Source: Flectobacillus roseus
GTDB lineage: Bacteria > Bacteroidota > Bacteroidia > Cytophagales > Spirosomataceae
Strand: one strand, 5' to 3'
DNA: 64,000 bases
Assembly: GCF_030056665.1 (NCBI RefSeq)
Contig: NZ_JASHIG010000003.1
Made by a program: the position numbers and the translations under genes. The notes below the pieces were generated by a model. That model ran no database searches. It was not told the DNA's origin and was given only the letters and a program-made list of their open reading frames with translations. Position 1 is the stretch's first letter. Every line of letters starts with the position of its first letter. Positions 1-8,232 of the stretch are shown in pieces.

Positions 1-597
1 CCTCATGCTTACGGGATTGACCTGTGTTTACATTCGGCAACTAAGTATATATCAGGACATTCGGATACCGTTGCGGGGGTAATTACTGGCTCGAAGGTTC
101 GGTTGAAAAAGATATTTGATTCAGAACTTTCCAATTCAGGAACGAGTCTTTCTCCATTTAATGCTTGGCTTTTGTTGCGTGGCTTGCGAACTTTGCCTAT
201 CCGTTTGAAGCATATTACTGAAAGCACGATGGCTTTGTTGCCATTTTTGAAAAATCACCCGAAAATCGCAAAAGTAATATTTCCTTTCGATACCGATTTT
301 CCTCAGTACGAATTGGCTCGGAAACAAATGACAGGTGCTTGCGGGTTGTTAACTATTGTGCTTCCGCCAGTATCGTACGAGCAAATTGAACAATTTGCGA
401 CAGGACTCAAACATTTTTTGTTGGCTGTTAGCTGGGGTGGACATGAATCTTTAGTGATGCCTAAGGCCGCAGGAATTCGTCCAGAAAATTATGATTCGAG
501 TAATGAGGAACACCGAATGGTGCGCTTGTATATTGGCTTAGAAAGTGTTGAGGAGCTTCAGGAGGATTTAAACCAAGCCTTAGAGGTGATAAGCTAG
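1..597 (+). CDS. Cys/Met-metabolism PLP-dependent enzyme, C-terminal part
   Basis: The frame is open from the left edge, so the N-terminal half is outside the window and 198 residues remain. It belongs to the cystathionine gamma-synthase / gamma-lyase / methionine gamma-lyase family, cytosolic PLP enzymes that form or break C-S bonds of sulfur amino acids. HSATKYISGHSD at residues 11-22 carries the Schiff-base lysine (Lys15). NAWLLLRGLRTLPIR (about 54-68) and SWGGHESLVMP (about 144-154) are the family's substrate-domain signatures. The ending RLYIGLESVEEL is also typical. Which of the reactions it catalyses cannot be decided from this half. The TTG at 103 is an internal leucine codon, not a start. 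Confidence 0.9.
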   Translation, partial: PHAYGIDLCLHSATKYISGHSDTVAGVITGSKVRLKKIFDSELSNSGTSLSPFNAWLLLRGLRTLPIRLKHITESTMALLPFLKNHPKIAKVIFPFDTDFPQYELARKQMTGACGLLTIVLPPVSYEQIEQFATGLKHFLLAVSWGGHESLVMPKAAGIRPENYDSSNEEHRMVRLYIGLESVEELQEDLNQALEVIS

Positions 598-817
598 TAC
601 ACAAAAAAATAATTATTGAGCCTCAGGCTTTCAGGTATAGGTTTTCGGCTGTGGGCTTTGGAAAAAAGCTTATTGTTAAAAAACATGTTAAAACTCTTTA
701 CCTAACTCCTAAAGCCACAACTTAAATCTAACTGTGTACAATCACTGATTCACGCTTAAAAACTATTTTTTTCAATAATGGATAATGCTTTGCTACGACA
801 AACTTATCCCAATCTCT

Positions 818-1483
818 ATGAGTACACAAATTGCATTTATTTTTGACATGGACGGGGTTTTAGTTGATAACCTTGAGTTTCATGTAACAGCTTGGTTGGA
901 GTTTTGTGCCGATAAAAACATTCCTTTAAATCGTGAGGAGTTTTTTCAAAATTTGAATGGTAAAAACGCACAAGATACCATGAATTATTTCTTCAAACGT
1001 GAGGTAGAACCAGAATTGGCACATGCCCTAAACGAAGAAAAAGAAGTCATTTATCGCTCAATTTATTTGCCACATATCAAACCTGCTAATGGCTTGGTGG
1101 AGCTTTTGGAATCATTGAAAGCTAAAGGTGTGAAATTGGCTGTTGGTACTTCTGCTCCTCCTGCCAATGTCGATTTTACCTTGGATAACGCAGGCATTCG
1201 TCATTATTTTGATGAAATTGTGGATGCTTCGATGGTAAAACATGGCAAACCTGCACCAGATATTTATTTGAAAGCAGCCGAAAAATTAGGTGTACCAATC
1301 GAACATTGTGTAGTAGCAGAAGATGCTATGCAAGGAATCCAAGCTGGGTTGAGTGCAGGAATGAAAGTAATCGGTATCACAACTTCACATACCGCTGAAG
1401 AGCTAGCTCATACGCACCTACAAGCACCAGATTTTACGACCATCAGCTACGATACTTTAGTGGAGTTGTTGGGTGTGGAATAA
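818..1483 (+). CDS. HAD-superfamily hydrolase, beta-phosphoglucomutase-like
   Basis: A 221-residue cytosolic HAD phosphatase/phosphomutase. The N-terminal motif FDMDGVLVDN has the nucleophile Asp10 and the acid/base Asp12. Motif II is VGTSAPP, the motif III lysine is in KHGKPAPDIYL, and motif IV is VVAEDAMQGIQAG. The helical cap inserted after motif I and the whole length fit the beta-phosphoglucomutase / sugar-phosphate phosphatase group; the substrate is not evident. An upstream in-frame ATG at 785 would add 11 residues without homology, so the ATG at 818 is preferred. It is followed by a long symmetric hairpin shared with the convergent permease gene. Confidence 0.85.
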   Translation: MSTQIAFIFDMDGVLVDNLEFHVTAWLEFCADKNIPLNREEFFQNLNGKNAQDTMNYFFKREVEPELAHALNEEKEVIYRSIYLPHIKPANGLVELLESLKAKGVKLAVGTSAPPANVDFTLDNAGIRHYFDEIVDASMVKHGKPAPDIYLKAAEKLGVPIEHCVVAEDAMQGIQAGLSAGMKVIGITTSHTAEELAHTHLQAPDFTTISYDTLVELLGVE

Positions 1484-1619
1484 TTCTAGATTTGAAAATT
1501 TGAGGATTTGAAAGTTCTATGATAAGAGAATTAGATGATTTAGAATTTTGAAAATCTAATAATTGGTTAGCGTTAAAGATAATAACATAACCAGCCCTCG
1601 ACCAATAATTCCATTTAGT

Positions 1620-1637
1620 GGGTGAATTTATTCACCC
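1620..1637. repeat. Short hairpin GGGTGAATTTATTCACCC
   Basis: A perfect short palindrome in the gene-free stretch 1484-1904. The context (tagtgggtgaa / ttcaccc) recurs at 63853-63870 as GGGCGAAAAAATTCGCCC with compensating changes in both arms, so the fold rather than the sequence is kept. Confidence 0.5.
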
Positions 1638-1662
1638 ATGACGAAAATGTTGAAATGGCTTT

Positions 1663-1709
1663 AATCAAAACAGGCGGTAAAAAACTAAGTTTTACCGCCT
1701 GTTTTGATT
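1663..1709. terminator. Symmetric hairpin between convergent genes, probable bidirectional terminator
   Basis: Two perfectly complementary 20-base arms (1663-1682 and 1690-1709) enclose a 7-base loop. The GC core is CAGGCGG/CCGCCTG and both outer flanks carry A/T tracts. It lies between the HAD gene (+) and the APC permease (-), so it can serve both strands. Confidence 0.7.
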
Positions 1710-1718
1710 GATACTGTA

Positions 1719-1804
1719 TAAAAATTTTTGTAGCCGCAACCCTTGTAATTGCCATTTTGAGTGTTGCAACCCTTGCGGTTGCAACTACACTTTTTAATGC
1801 CAGT
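1719..1804. repeat. CGCAACCCTTG repeat with a palindrome
   Basis: CGCAACCCTTG and GCAACCCTTGCGG occur as near-direct repeats. The second is part of the palindrome TTGCAACC-cttgc-GGTTGCAA (1764-1784). The rest of 1484-1904 is AT-rich text built of caaatc/ttcaaat iterations (about 1490-1560 and 1838-1904). I see no gene in this stretch. Confidence 0.45.
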
Positions 1805-1904
1805 ATATTGAACTACCTCATCAATAATTCCATTTTCTAATCATCAAATCTCCAAATCCTCAAATTTTCAAATCTTCAAATTATCAAATTCCCAAATCAT
1901 CAAA

Positions 1905-3317
1905 TTAATCCCCCTTTTTCCAGTAAAAATAAAAAGGCAGACCAGTTGCCATAAGTCCAAGACCGATTATGGCTTCGCTTGGGCGCTCCATCAAGGTATT
2001 TACCAACAGAACAATACAAAAAAGTATAAAAATCGCAGGGACAAATGGATAGGCGATTACTTTGTATGGACGTGGTGCATCTGGCATTTTTTTACGTAAA
2101 ATAAATACCCCAAAAGTCGTAGCGCCATAGAAAATGAAGGCAGCAAAAATCAACATATCTGTCAGTTGGTCGAAAGTGCCCGAAAGTACCAATAACGATG
2201 CCCAAACTGCTTGTAATGTCAATGCTTTTGATGGAGTATTGTATTTTGGATGAATATAGTCCACTTGTTTGAAGAACATTTTTTCGTGTGCCATGGCATA
2301 AAAAAGACGCGAAGCCAACAAAATCGTGCTACTGGTACAATTGAAGGTCGTCACCAAAATTAAACACGAAATCAAGATGCCTCCCCATGAGCCAAGAAAA
2401 TGCGTAACCACCGCCACAGCACCAATGCCGTTTTTGGTCTCGTGAATTGTGATAAACTCGTCAATTGGTAAAATATAGAGGTACACAAAATTCATCATCA
2501 TATACATCGCAATAATGATAATCATCCCAATGGTCAGTGCCAAGGGAAGATTTCTTTGTGGATTCTTGATTTCACCTCCAATATAGCCCACACTATTCCA
2601 GCCTTCATACCCCCAAAATGCACTCAAACACGCTAACGTCAAGGCTTTGAACAAGGTACCGCCTTGCATTTCCTCTGGATTGAATTTGACGCTATTTTGT
2701 TTGAGATATTCCCAGTTGCCTACACTCGAAGTAAGCCCCAAAATGATAATACCAACCATAACAATGATCATTAGGGTTACGAGAGTATTACTGAGTTTTT
2801 CGCCCAACTTTAAGCCTTTGGTATTAAAATAGGTTAGAAATATGATTAGGGCAATGGCGATAAACTTGATGCCTAAATTATCCAGAAAATGCAGTCCTAA
2901 AAAACTCATTTCGCTCATTTCGGGCGACGAGTTAGGAATAGGGACTAGGCTATTCAAAGATTGTGCAAACACATAAGCAATGGACGCAATGGAGGCTGTA
3001 CGAATCACAGCAAAGTTGGTCCAGCCGAAAAGAAAAGCAAAAAAGCGATTGTAAATTTTACGATAGTACACAAAATCTCCTCCCGAATCTGCCAACATAC
3101 TAGCTACCTCGGCATTGCTGAGCGTACCTGCTAAGCTAATTAATCCCGCTACCAACCATGCGGTAAGGACAAGTCCTGGCGACTGTAGTTCGGCCGACAT
3201 GGGGGCAATTTTTTTGAATACTCCAGTACCAATTACAGAACTGATTACGAGTACAATAGCGGAGGTGAGTCCAATAGAACGTACTAATTTTCCTTGATTA
3301 TCGGAAGGGTTTTGCAT
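1905..3317 (-). CDS. APC-superfamily amino acid permease
   Basis: A 470-residue integral inner-membrane protein with about 12 hydrophobic segments. It opens with GLTSAIVLVISSVIGTGVFKKIAP, the TM1 signature of the LAT/APC group in which the unwound G-S/T-G segment binds the amino-acid backbone. FWGYEGWNSVGYIGGEIKNPQRNLP, after the TM6 region, is also diagnostic. It probably exchanges or imports neutral amino acids; the substrate is not shown by the sequence. The chosen start is ATG at 3317; an ATG at 3350 would add 11 polar residues. It is transcribed toward the HAD gene and shares the hairpin at 1663-1709. Confidence 0.88.
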   Translation of the reverse strand: MQNPSDNQGKLVRSIGLTSAIVLVISSVIGTGVFKKIAPMSAELQSPGLVLTAWLVAGLISLAGTLSNAEVASMLADSGGDFVYYRKIYNRFFAFLFGWTNFAVIRTASIASIAYVFAQSLNSLVPIPNSSPEMSEMSFLGLHFLDNLGIKFIAIALIIFLTYFNTKGLKLGEKLSNTLVTLMIIVMVGIIILGLTSSVGNWEYLKQNSVKFNPEEMQGGTLFKALTLACLSAFWGYEGWNSVGYIGGEIKNPQRNLPLALTIGMIIIIAMYMMMNFVYLYILPIDEFITIHETKNGIGAVAVVTHFLGSWGGILISCLILVTTFNCTSSTILLASRLFYAMAHEKMFFKQVDYIHPKYNTPSKALTLQAVWASLLVLSGTFDQLTDMLIFAAFIFYGATTFGVFILRKKMPDAPRPYKVIAYPFVPAIFILFCIVLLVNTLMERPSEAIIGLGLMATGLPFYFYWKKGD

Positions 3318-3757
3318 AGTGTGGTTTGAGTTATTGGGGAGATAAGACAAAATTTAGTTGGTGAAAAATATATTTAATTTTTTCTAAAGCAATACCGAAG
3401 ACTGCTTTTCTGAAAAAAAAGTTTATACAAATTAGTCAATAAGCCTTTGAGTTCCAAATTCTATAGAATACGAGCTACTTTGGTAAGTGCTTTGCTAGAG
3501 AAAAACCAAGAGACATTTGTCATTAAATGATTGAAAGGTAAAAACAATCTTGAAATTGTGGAGGTGATTCGAAAAAGCTGGCTTAATTTTGAGGCATTTA
3601 CTATGTATTACTACTGATTAAATGATGGATAAGTGAAGAATTATGTTTGAAAAAGTGTTTATTTAAATGTTTTTCATTTGATCTCTAAGTACTTACCCTA
3701 TGAGTATTTCCCTCATAAGGCATCACACATATATCGTAGATTTCTGAGTAATTATTT

Positions 3758-3765
3758 TACCTTTG
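3758..3765 (+). promoter_or_regulatory. Bacteroidota -7 box TACCTTTG upstream of the DUF5916 gene
   Basis: TACCTTTG matches TAnnTTTG and would start transcription near 3772, leaving a leader of about 28 bases before the GTG start. An imperfect inverted repeat (CCTATGAG at 3697-3704, CTCATAAGG at 3712-3720) lies just upstream and could be an operator. The rest of the 480-base divergent region 3318-3799 shows nothing else I can name. Confidence 0.5.
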
Positions 3766-3799
3766 CTAGATTACCTTAACATTTAACAACAGCTAAACT

Positions 3800-6031
3800 G
3801 TGAAGAAAACTTTACTACTTCTTACTATTCTTTTCATCAACATTTTATCGGCACAAGCCCAAAAAATCAACGAGTCTACTCAATATCATATCAAGCCTGC
3901 AACAGGGAAAATCAATATTGATGGTAACCTTGAAGACCCTGCTTGGAAAGATACTGAGTTAGGTGGAGATTTTTGGATGATTACGCCTACCGATACCGCA
4001 AAAGCAAAAGGCAAAACTGAATTTCGTTTTACTTACGACGAGAATTTTTTGTACGTGGCCGCTATTTGCCACGAATCCATCAAAAACAAATCCTATATCG
4101 TAGAGTCCCTAAAGCGAGATTTTAGCTTTGGAAATAACGACAACCTCTGGTTGATTTTAGAGCCTTTCAATGACCTTACAAATGGGTTTGTGTTTGGTAC
4201 AAATGCGGCTGGAGCACAATTTGACGGGATTATTTCGGAAGGAACCAATCTCAATGCCAACTGGGATAATAAATGGTATTCATCAACCAAATATATGGGT
4301 GACCATTGGGTAATGGAAGCCGCGATTCCTTTCAAAACACTTCGTTACAAAGCTGGCGAAACGCGTTGGGGAATGAACTTTAGTCGTTTGGATTTAAAAT
4401 CTAATGAAAAATCGTGTTGGGCTCGAATTCCTAAACAGTTCTTTAGTATTACTTTGGCGTATACAGGTTCATTGGTATGGGATACTCCACCACCAACGCC
4501 AAAAAACAATTTCTCGATTATTCCGTATGCCTTGACGGGTGTAAACAAAGACTACGCCAAGGGAACTGATGCGACGATCAGAAAAGACGTTGGAGTAGAT
4601 GCCAAAATCGCAGTATCTTCGGCACTGAATTTAGACTTGACGGTAAACCCTGATTTCTCACAGGTAGATGTCGACCAGCAAGTAACAAACCTAGATCGCT
4701 TTGAGTTGTTTTTCCCTGAAAGAAGACAGTTCTTTCTCGAAAATTCCGATTTGTTTAACAATTTTGGTTTCAAATCTATTCGTCCATTTTTCTCCAGAAG
4801 GATAGGTTTAGGTTCGCCGATTCAATTTGGGGCTCGCTTGAGTGGAAAACTCAATAATAACTTGCGTATTGGTTTGATGAATATGCAAACCGACCCTAAT
4901 AGTGCATTGGGAAAACCTACACAAAACTTTTCGACCTTGGTTCTTCAACAAAAAATATTTTCAAGGTCAAATATTGGTTTGATGTTTTTGAATAAAGAAG
5001 CGCTCAATTTTGACGAAAATAAAAATGTAGGATATACCAAATACAACCGTAACCTTGGTTTTGAATATAATCTAGCTTCTGCCAGTAATTTGTGGACAGG
5101 TAAGTTTTTGGTGCTAAAATCATTTACGCCAAAAGCTACTAGCAGCACGAATACAACTTCGGGCGATGACTTCGTACAAGCAACTAGCCTCTCGCATAAC
5201 GGCACACACTGGGTGATACAATGGCAACATGAATACGTAGGCAAAAACTACAATGCCGAAGTAGGATATGTACCTCGTGTGGGTTATTTCAAAATAGACC
5301 CAGCTTTGACCTACTTACTATATCCAAAAAGTCCTACAAGTAAGGTATTTGTTCATGGCCCGACTGTAGAATCTGTCAATTATTGGAATACCAGTAGTAA
5401 GTTGACAGACTATACCAATATATTTGCTTATGGTATTCAGATGAAAAATAGAAGTGCTTTAACCCTCTGGACTGCTAAAGATTATGTAAAGTTACAATTC
5501 AAATTTAATCCATTAAATCCTTATACCTCTGAGTATTACGTCGCCAATCAAAGTGAACACTCGTGGCATTCGGCAGGGTTTGATTATGTGTCAACGTCTA
5601 AGCGCCTGTTGACTTATACGCTATCTACGCGTGTGGGCGGTTATTATGGCGATGGTACACGCGTGGGTATTACGGGCTTGGTTGGGTATCGTTTTCAACC
5701 GTACGTGAGCTTTTCGGTAGGAGCCGATTATAACGATATTCGCAATGTATCTGTAGCAAATAGTGCCAACGATATTATATCTAAACAGTCAGCGAAATTT
5801 TTCTTGATTCGTTCAAAAGTAGATATTACGTTTACTAATAATTTGTACTGGACAACGTATTTTCAATACAACGAACAGCAAAAAAATGTAAACCTCAATA
5901 CCCGTATTCAATGGCGATATAAACCAGCATCGGATATTTTCTTGGTATATACCGACAACTATGTGCCTAATTCGTTCGGTATCAAAGACCGAGCAATCGT
6001 TTTGAAAATGACGTACTGGTGGAATGTGTGA
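3800..6031 (+). CDS. DUF5916 / CBM9-like outer-membrane protein
   Basis: A 743-residue secreted protein starting at GTG, with signal peptide MKKTLLLLTILFINILSAQA. Residues about 24-200 form a carbohydrate-binding family 9-like domain (GKINIDGNLEDPAWKDTE; FTYDENFLYVAA; GMNFSRLD). The remainder has DUF5916 features, including NPDFSQVDVDQQVTNL and FFPERRQFFLEN, followed by alternating beta-strand sequence expected of an outer-membrane barrel and ending in an aromatic-rich strand (KMTYWWNV). Relatives occur widely in Bacteroidota; the biochemical role is not established. It is transcribed alone, ahead of a hairpin of cacaaagg repeats. Confidence 0.85.
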   Translation: MKKTLLLLTILFINILSAQAQKINESTQYHIKPATGKINIDGNLEDPAWKDTELGGDFWMITPTDTAKAKGKTEFRFTYDENFLYVAAICHESIKNKSYIVESLKRDFSFGNNDNLWLILEPFNDLTNGFVFGTNAAGAQFDGIISEGTNLNANWDNKWYSSTKYMGDHWVMEAAIPFKTLRYKAGETRWGMNFSRLDLKSNEKSCWARIPKQFFSITLAYTGSLVWDTPPPTPKNNFSIIPYALTGVNKDYAKGTDATIRKDVGVDAKIAVSSALNLDLTVNPDFSQVDVDQQVTNLDRFELFFPERRQFFLENSDLFNNFGFKSIRPFFSRRIGLGSPIQFGARLSGKLNNNLRIGLMNMQTDPNSALGKPTQNFSTLVLQQKIFSRSNIGLMFLNKEALNFDENKNVGYTKYNRNLGFEYNLASASNLWTGKFLVLKSFTPKATSSTNTTSGDDFVQATSLSHNGTHWVIQWQHEYVGKNYNAEVGYVPRVGYFKIDPALTYLLYPKSPTSKVFVHGPTVESVNYWNTSSKLTDYTNIFAYGIQMKNRSALTLWTAKDYVKLQFKFNPLNPYTSEYYVANQSEHSWHSAGFDYVSTSKRLLTYTLSTRVGGYYGDGTRVGITGLVGYRFQPYVSFSVGADYNDIRNVSVANSANDIISKQSAKFFLIRSKVDITFTNNLYWTTYFQYNEQQKNVNLNTRIQWRYKPASDIFLVYTDNYVPNSFGIKDRAIVLKMTYWWNV

Positions 6032-6040
6032 TGCCTGCAA

Positions 6041-6140
6041 CAGGCACAAAGGCACAAAGGCAATAGGGGTAAGTGAAAAGTGTATAGTTATAACCAAGTA
6101 CAAAAAACAATACCCTTTGTGCCTCTGTGCCTTATGCCTG
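6041..6140. repeat. GGCACAAAGG inverted repeat after the DUF5916 gene
   Basis: CAGGCACAAAGGCACAAAGG (6041-6060) is answered by the complementary arm CCTTTGTGCCTCTGTGCC, continuing to CCTG at 6140. The same motif recurs at 15307-15345, 16986-17134 and 29350-29375. It is a dispersed intergenic family and could act as a terminator here. Confidence 0.65.
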
Positions 6141-6159
6141 ATCCCTATTAAAAACTAAA

Positions 6160-6459
6160 ATGACAACAATCCCAACAAAACCTCGTTTGTCGATAGAGTA
6201 TTGTCCGAAATGTAATTGGCTAATGCGTTCGGCTTGGATGGCTCAAGAGTTATTGACTACCTTTGAGGAGGATTTGGGCGAAGTGGCGCTTATTCCTTCC
6301 GAAATTGCAGGGCGATTTACTATTATGGTCGAAGATGAAATTCTTTTTGACCGAAAAAGAGAAGGACGTTTTCCCGAAATCAAAGAATTAAAGCAATTGG
6401 TGCGCGATAAAGTTTGTCCTGAAAAAAGCCTTGGGCATTCGGATAAAAATAAAGGTTAA
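6160..6459 (+). CDS. SelT/SelW/SelH-family (Rdx) thioredoxin-like protein
   Basis: A small cytosolic protein of 99 residues. SIEYCPKCNWLMRSAWMAQELL has the CxxC pair (Cys15, Cys18) that in animal SelW is Cys-x-x-Sec; here both positions are cysteine. The beta-alpha-beta-beta-beta-alpha layout with FEEDLGEVALIPSEIAGRFTI and ILFDRKREGRFPEIKELKQLVRD is characteristic of the Rdx family. Bacterial members are thought to be redox proteins of unknown partner. It stands alone between two hairpin-forming repeats. Confidence 0.85.
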   Translation: MTTIPTKPRLSIEYCPKCNWLMRSAWMAQELLTTFEEDLGEVALIPSEIAGRFTIMVEDEILFDRKREGRFPEIKELKQLVRDKVCPEKSLGHSDKNKG

Positions 6460-6490
6460 AGTAAATAATGGTTCTGTCCTAAGGACTTTA

Positions 6491-6580
6491 GCAATTGCGG
6501 ATTTGGGATTACTGATTTCGGAAGTGTTTGAAATACAGTATTTGATGATGCCGAAATCCAACATCCGAAACCCGCAATCC
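6491..6580. repeat. GATTTCGG-type intergenic hairpin repeat, copy 1
   Basis: ATTGCGGATTTGGGAT/CTGATTTCGG is answered by CCGAAATCC/ATCCGAAACCCGCAAT, giving a long imperfect hairpin just before the lipoprotein gene. Similar units are at 48803-48885 and 58134-58272. Confidence 0.6.
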
Positions 6581-6609
6581 AATAATTCATCACTTATAAA
6601 GAAACTTCC

Positions 6610-7449
6610 ATGAAAAAACTTGTTTTGGGATTTTGCGCACTTGGTCTCTTAGTGGCTTGTTCAGCCAAAAAAGCAGATAAAGAGGAAAAAGAAGAGGTTA
6701 AAGGTGAAAGTATTCCCTACAACTTAAACAAACCTGTACAAAAGTATCTATTACCTAGAGCACTCGACGAAATTTCGGGTTTGTCCTTTTATAAGAAAAA
6801 CAAATTGGCTTGTGTCAACGACGAAGAAGGAACGCTATTCATTTATGATTTTGTCAAAAAAGAAATTGTCAAAAAAGTCGATTTTGGCAAGGCTGGAGAC
6901 TATGAGGGTGTAGAGGTTGTAGGCGACGAAATATTTGTCATGAAAAGCAATGGTAAAATCCATAGTTTTAAAATAGAAGAACCGTTTGAAAGAGACCTCG
7001 ATTGTTCGCACAAAGACGTCAAAGAATACGAAGGTTTGAGCTATGATCCTAAAAAGAATTATTTGTTATTGGCTGCCAAGCAAAGAAGCAAAGACAAAGA
7101 CGATGTAAAGATGATTTATGCCTATAATCTCAACAATCAATCTTTGTTCAAATACATTGGTATCCCCGAATCTCAAGTAAAAACCGATAAAGGGGGTAAG
7201 GAATTTCGTCCTTCAGGGATTGCCATTCATCCTTTAACGGGGGATATGTACATCATAGCCTCACAAGGCAAAAAACTGCTGGTGTTGGCAGAAGATGGTC
7301 ACAAAAAAGCCATTGTAGATTTAGACCCAAGCTTATATACACAGCCCGAAGGAATATGCTTTACGCCTCAGGGTGAGTTATTTATTTCGTCGGAAGGAAA
7401 TGGTAAGTCGGGTTATATCTTACAATTTTCTCCGAAAAGCGTGAAATAG
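6610..7449 (+). CDS. SdiA-regulated-domain lipoprotein
   Basis: A 279-residue lipoprotein: the signal peptide ends in the lipobox LLVACSA with Cys17 as the lipidated residue, followed by a Lys/Glu-rich linker. The rest is a beta-propeller-like SdiA-regulated domain (LDEISGLSFYKKNKLACVNDEEG; YEGVEVVGDEIFVM; FRPSGIAIHPLTGDMYIIAS; PEGICFTPQGELFISSEG). In relatives of this fold the repeated acidic EG/GDE turns often hold metal and some act as phytase-like esterases; function here is unproven. Its promoter region is the hairpin repeat at 6491-6580. Confidence 0.82.
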   Translation: MKKLVLGFCALGLLVACSAKKADKEEKEEVKGESIPYNLNKPVQKYLLPRALDEISGLSFYKKNKLACVNDEEGTLFIYDFVKKEIVKKVDFGKAGDYEGVEVVGDEIFVMKSNGKIHSFKIEEPFERDLDCSHKDVKEYEGLSYDPKKNYLLLAAKQRSKDKDDVKMIYAYNLNNQSLFKYIGIPESQVKTDKGGKEFRPSGIAIHPLTGDMYIIASQGKKLLVLAEDGHKKAIVDLDPSLYTQPEGICFTPQGELFISSEGNGKSGYILQFSPKSVK

Positions 7450-7568
7450 GTGTTGTTCAGGGAAAAAATCAAAAACTCAGTAAGTTTTTAAAGAACTTTC
7501 GACGCAAATTTCGTTAATACCTTAAATGAAATAGCATATTGTACTTTCAATCAAAACCATTTTCCAAA

Positions 7569-8087
7569 ATGAAAAAATTACTTTTCTTATCCTTATTAAC
7601 TCTTATTGCTTTTGTAGGTAAAGCACAACATGGCGCAGGTGACAAAGCTAAAAGACCATCACCTCCAGCAACTGCTACAGCTACAGTAAACGGCGCTACA
7701 ATCAAAATCGACTATAGCCAACCATCGGTAAAAGGTCGTAACGTATGGGCTGGTGACTTGGCTCCTTATGGCAAAGTATGGCGTACAGGTGCAAACGAAG
7801 CTACTGTTTTTGAAGTTTCGAAAGACGTAACAGTTGAAGGAAAAGCATTGAAAGCAGGTAAATACGCATTGTTCTCTATCCCTGGTGAAAAAGAATGGGT
7901 GATTATTTTCAACAAAAAATCAAACCAATGGGGTGCGTATGACTACAAAGAGTCAGACGATGCATTGCGTGTAACAGTACCAGCAAAAGCAGGTGCTATG
8001 ACAGAAAAATTCACAATTACTGCTGAAAACTCAGGAAAAGTAACTTTGGCTTGGGATAAAGCTGCAGTAGCTTTTAACGTAAAGTAA
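7569..8087 (+). CDS. DUF2911 exported protein
   Basis: A 172-residue protein with signal peptide MKKLLFLSLLTLIAFVGKAQ. The body carries the DUF2911 pattern: KIDYSQPSVKGRNVWAGDLAP, WRTGANEATVFEVSKDV, LKAGKYALFSIPGEKEWVIIFN and WGAYDYKESDDALRV. It is a small periplasmic beta protein common in Bacteroidota, with no known reaction. The ATG at 7569 directly precedes the signal peptide; an upstream start at 7539 adds ten unlikely residues. A strong terminator follows. Confidence 0.85.
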   Translation: MKKLLFLSLLTLIAFVGKAQHGAGDKAKRPSPPATATATVNGATIKIDYSQPSVKGRNVWAGDLAPYGKVWRTGANEATVFEVSKDVTVEGKALKAGKYALFSIPGEKEWVIIFNKKSNQWGAYDYKESDDALRVTVPAKAGAMTEKFTITAENSGKVTLAWDKAAVAFNVK

Positions 8088-8112
8088 GAAATCAGTTATT
8101 TAGAGTGATATT

Positions 8113-8150
8113 CAAAGTCTTTTGTCAGTTTGGCAAAAGACTTTGTTTTT
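8113..8150 (+). terminator. Intrinsic terminator after the DUF2911 gene
   Basis: CAAAGTCTTTTGTC and GGCAAAAGACTTTG pair around a short loop and are followed by TTTTT. Confidence 0.8.
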
Positions 8151-8232
8151 GCAGGCTATACCCAAAAATATTTTCAATATTCTAGGCTTTACTGTAATTT
8201 TGAATAACCTAACTACGACTTGTAGATTTGTT

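Noticed and set aside
1490..1904. caaatcttcaaat iterations considered as a replication origin or iteron array
   Set aside because: The units vary in spacing and sequence and no replication gene or DnaA-box cluster is near; similar text occurs at other gene ends.
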